Shown one piece after another: positions 4,508 to 6,595 of a DNA stretch of 6,595 nt. How positions within the stretch are numbered: the stretch's first letter is position 1; each line of letters begins with the position of its first letter. The notes beneath the pieces were generated by a model. The model was not told where the DNA came from, did not search any database, and saw only the letters and a program-made list of their open reading frames with translations. Source of the DNA: Bacteroidota bacterium (GTDB lineage Bacteria > Bacteroidota > Bacteroidia > Chitinophagales > Chitinophagaceae); the NCBI GenBank assembly GCA_021780705.1, contig JAJXYG010000341.1, positions 1-6,595 of the forward strand, given 5' to 3'. The position numbers were made by a program, and so were the translations under genes.

Positions 4508-6595
4508 ATATTAAATAGTCCCATTGAATACCTAAAAGGGGTAGGACCCCATCGAGGAGACCTCCTCAGGAAGGAAGCCGGGATATTCACCTTCCAGGAT
4601 CTGCTGACTTATTTTCCGCTTCGTCATATAGACAAGACCCAGATCACCCCCATCCGGTCTATTGGGCCCGAAATGGATTATGTCCAGACCTGTGCAAAGA
4701 TCCTTTCCATGGAAATACTGGGGCAAAAAGCAGGACGCAGGCTGGCAGTGCAGGTTACCGACGGTTCTGCCCCTATGGAACTGGTTTGGTTTCAGGGAAT
4801 CTCCTGGATTCAGAAGATGCTGGAGGTGGGCTCGAGCTACCGGATATTCGGAAAGGTGAGCTTCTTCAAGAATATACCCCAGATTTCTCATCCCGAAATA
4901 GAACAGATTTTTGAATCCCTTTCCCCCAAAAGCCTGGGATTGGAGCCGGTGTATTCCACCACTGAAAAACTCAGGTCGCGCAACTTGTCGGGAAGACAGA
5001 TTGCCAGGTTGACCGAAGGGCTTTTTCAGTTGATATCCCCCGGGGATATCCCGGAAAATTTACCCAACCAATTACTCGGCAAATATCATCTTTTAGATAG
5101 GTATCAGGCCTTCCGCCAGGTACATTTTCCGGAAAGTGTTGCCCGGTATGAGGAAGCACTCCGCAGGCTCAAATTTGAGGAATTATTCATCTCACAAATC
5201 CGCCTGGGAATGCTCAGGCACAAACGCCATGCCTCCTCAAGGGGATGGGTCTTTGAAAAGGTAGGGCCCCTGTTCAATTCCTTTTTTTATCACAGCCTGC
5301 CCTTTGAGCTGACTGGTGCCCAAAAAAGGGTCATCCGGGAAATCCGCAAAGATCTGGGCAGCGGACGACAAATGAACCGATTGTTGCAGGGGGATGTGGG
5401 AAGCGGAAAAACGATGGTGGCCCTTATGAGCATGTTGATAGCCGCAGATAATGGATTTCAAAGTTGCCTGATGGCGCCTACTGAAATTCTGGCAAGGCAG
5501 CATGCAGAGAGCCTGGCTTCACTGCTGAAAGACCTTCCGGTACAAGTCCGGATACTTACCGGTTCCTCCCCAGCCCGTGAAAAGAAGGAAATCCTGGAAT
5601 CAGTGGCTGCCGGTGAGACCCAAATTCTTATTGGTACCCATGCGGTCATTGAAGATACAGTGCAGTTCAAAAACTTAGGTTTTGCGATCATAGACGAACA
5701 GCATCGCTTTGGGGTAGCCCAGCGGGCCAAATTGTGGAAAAAAAATCAGGTCAGTCCCCATATTCTGGTAATGACTGCTACCCCGATTCCCAGAACCCTC
5801 GCACTAACGTGCTTTGGAGAACTGGATTATAGTATTATGGATGAGTTGCCCCCCGGGCGTAAACCGGTTCGTACGGTACACAGGACGGAATATTCCCGAC
5901 CCAGTGTGATGGATTTTATGCGGGGTGAGATCTTCAAGGGCCGGCAGGTATACGTAATTTACCCCCTCATTGAGGAATCTGCCAAAGTGGATTATGAGAA
6001 CCTAATGAAGGGGTATGAGGAGGTGAAGGCTTTTTTCCCCGAGCCTCAGTATCAGATCAGCATGGTGCATGGCAGGCAAAAACCTGCTATGAAACAGGCC
6101 AATATGGACCGGTTCATCAAGGGAGAAAGCCAGATCCTGGTATCCACTACAGTTATTGAGGTGGGCGTGAATGTGGCCAATGCTTCGGTAATGGTCATTG
6201 AAAGTGCAGAAAAATTCGGGCTTCCCCAGTTGCACCAGCTCAGGGGCAGGGTGGGTAGGGGGAGCGACCAGAGTTATTGTATTCTGCTTACCCGGGTAGG
6301 ACTGTCCCGAGATGCCAAAAAAAGGATACGGATTTTTTGCTCCACCAATGATGGCTTCAAAATTGCGGAAAAAGATTTGGAGATGCGAGGCCCCGGTGAT
6401 ATTGAGGGCACCCGTCAGAGCGGAATGCTGGACCTTAAAGTGGCAGATATTGTCAAGGACACCCGGATTTTTGAGGTGGCCAGGGCAGAAGCCATGGATA
6501 TATTGGAAACGGACCCTGAGTTATCCGCTGAGGATCATGGGGTTTTGAGGCAATACCTGGCCCGGCAGAAGGGTAAAACCCCCTGGAGCAGGATT
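4508..6595 (+). CDS. recG: ATP-dependent DNA helicase RecG (last few codons outside window)
   Basis: RecG is a superfamily 2 helicase that reverses stalled forks and unwinds branched DNA. The 696 visible codons, nearly the whole protein, show no frameshift or internal stop. Numbering from ATA 4508, IEYLKGVGP (6-14) is the N-terminal family signature, followed by the OB-fold wedge region (about 55-150). Helicase motifs: Walker A GDVGSGKT with K301, APTEILARQH 323-332, GTH 376-378, DEQH 396-399, MTATPIPRT 422-430, STTVIEVGV 546-554 and QLHQLRGRVGRG 574-585. The RecG-specific segment GFKIAEKDLEMRGPGD is at 616-631. The visible end KGKTPWSRI resembles the usual RecG C-terminus, so only a few codons should be missing. 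No ATG, GTG or TTG lies in frame between the stop at 4460-4462 and ATG 4673-4675, which is 55 codons too late to keep the conserved N-terminus. ATA at 4508, giving MLNSPIEYLKGVGP, matches family starts best. Identity is certain; the start is not. Confidence 0.95.
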   Translation, partial: MLNSPIEYLKGVGPHRGDLLRKEAGIFTFQDLLTYFPLRHIDKTQITPIRSIGPEMDYVQTCAKILSMEILGQKAGRRLAVQVTDGSAPMELVWFQGISWIQKMLEVGSSYRIFGKVSFFKNIPQISHPEIEQIFESLSPKSLGLEPVYSTTEKLRSRNLSGRQIARLTEGLFQLISPGDIPENLPNQLLGKYHLLDRYQAFRQVHFPESVARYEEALRRLKFEELFISQIRLGMLRHKRHASSRGWVFEKVGPLFNSFFYHSLPFELTGAQKRVIREIRKDLGSGRQMNRLLQGDVGSGKTMVALMSMLIAADNGFQSCLMAPTEILARQHAESLASLLKDLPVQVRILTGSSPAREKKEILESVAAGETQILIGTHAVIEDTVQFKNLGFAIIDEQHRFGVAQRAKLWKKNQVSPHILVMTATPIPRTLALTCFGELDYSIMDELPPGRKPVRTVHRTEYSRPSVMDFMRGEIFKGRQVYVIYPLIEESAKVDYENLMKGYEEVKAFFPEPQYQISMVHGRQKPAMKQANMDRFIKGESQILVSTTVIEVGVNVANASVMVIESAEKFGLPQLHQLRGRVGRGSDQSYCILLTRVGLSRDAKKRIRIFCSTNDGFKIAEKDLEMRGPGDIEGTRQSGMLDLKVADIVKDTRIFEVARAEAMDILETDPELSAEDHGVLRQYLARQKGKTPWSRI

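Noticed and set aside
4532..4891. A minus-strand open frame of about 119 codons opposite the recG N-terminus.
   Set aside because: It is an antisense shadow of recG with no family resemblance, while the plus strand reads as continuous conserved RecG.

Overview
The window looks like a chromosomal segment from a member of the Bacteroidota. Three things point there. The proteins read like the Bacteroidota versions of their families, in particular the secreted M1-type peptidase and the YkuD_2-type L,D-transpeptidase. Several genes are preceded by TAnnTTTG-like -7 boxes. Start regions lack Shine-Dalgarno sequences. The genus cannot be fixed from the sequence alone. I see no mobile element, CRISPR array, tRNA, rRNA or defence system.

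Layout: four genes lie on the minus strand and one on the plus strand. Reading leftward from the middle, an exported L,D-transpeptidase-like protein (3316-4104) is followed by a strong symmetrical hairpin terminator (3240-3269). Next comes an apparent transcription unit. It begins with a Gfo/Idh/MocA NAD(P)-dependent sugar oxidoreductase (2221-3192) that has a candidate promoter abutting the terminator. After only 14 nt follows a membrane polyprenyl-phosphate sugar-1-phosphate transferase (812-2206). After a short gap follows a secreted M1-family peptidase-like protein that runs off the left edge. A gap of about 400 bp with a candidate promoter, a 14-bp palindrome and an 11-bp direct repeat separates the transpeptidase from divergent recG (4508 to the right edge), which is complete except for its last few codons.

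Working together: the oxidoreductase and sugar transferase plausibly act in the same surface-glycan or nucleotide-sugar pathway, one modifying a sugar nucleotide and the other loading a sugar phosphate onto the lipid carrier. The transpeptidase-like protein acts on peptidoglycan in the periplasm. RecG is a DNA-repair and fork-remodelling helicase with no obvious functional link to the rest.

The window is mostly ordinary housekeeping and envelope gene content. The points most worth a second look are the absence of any ATG/GTG/TTG start for recG (an ATA fits best), a forced TTG start for the sugar transferase, an HC in place of the expected HG in the transpeptidase active-site region, and the palindrome and repeat in the divergent intergenic region.
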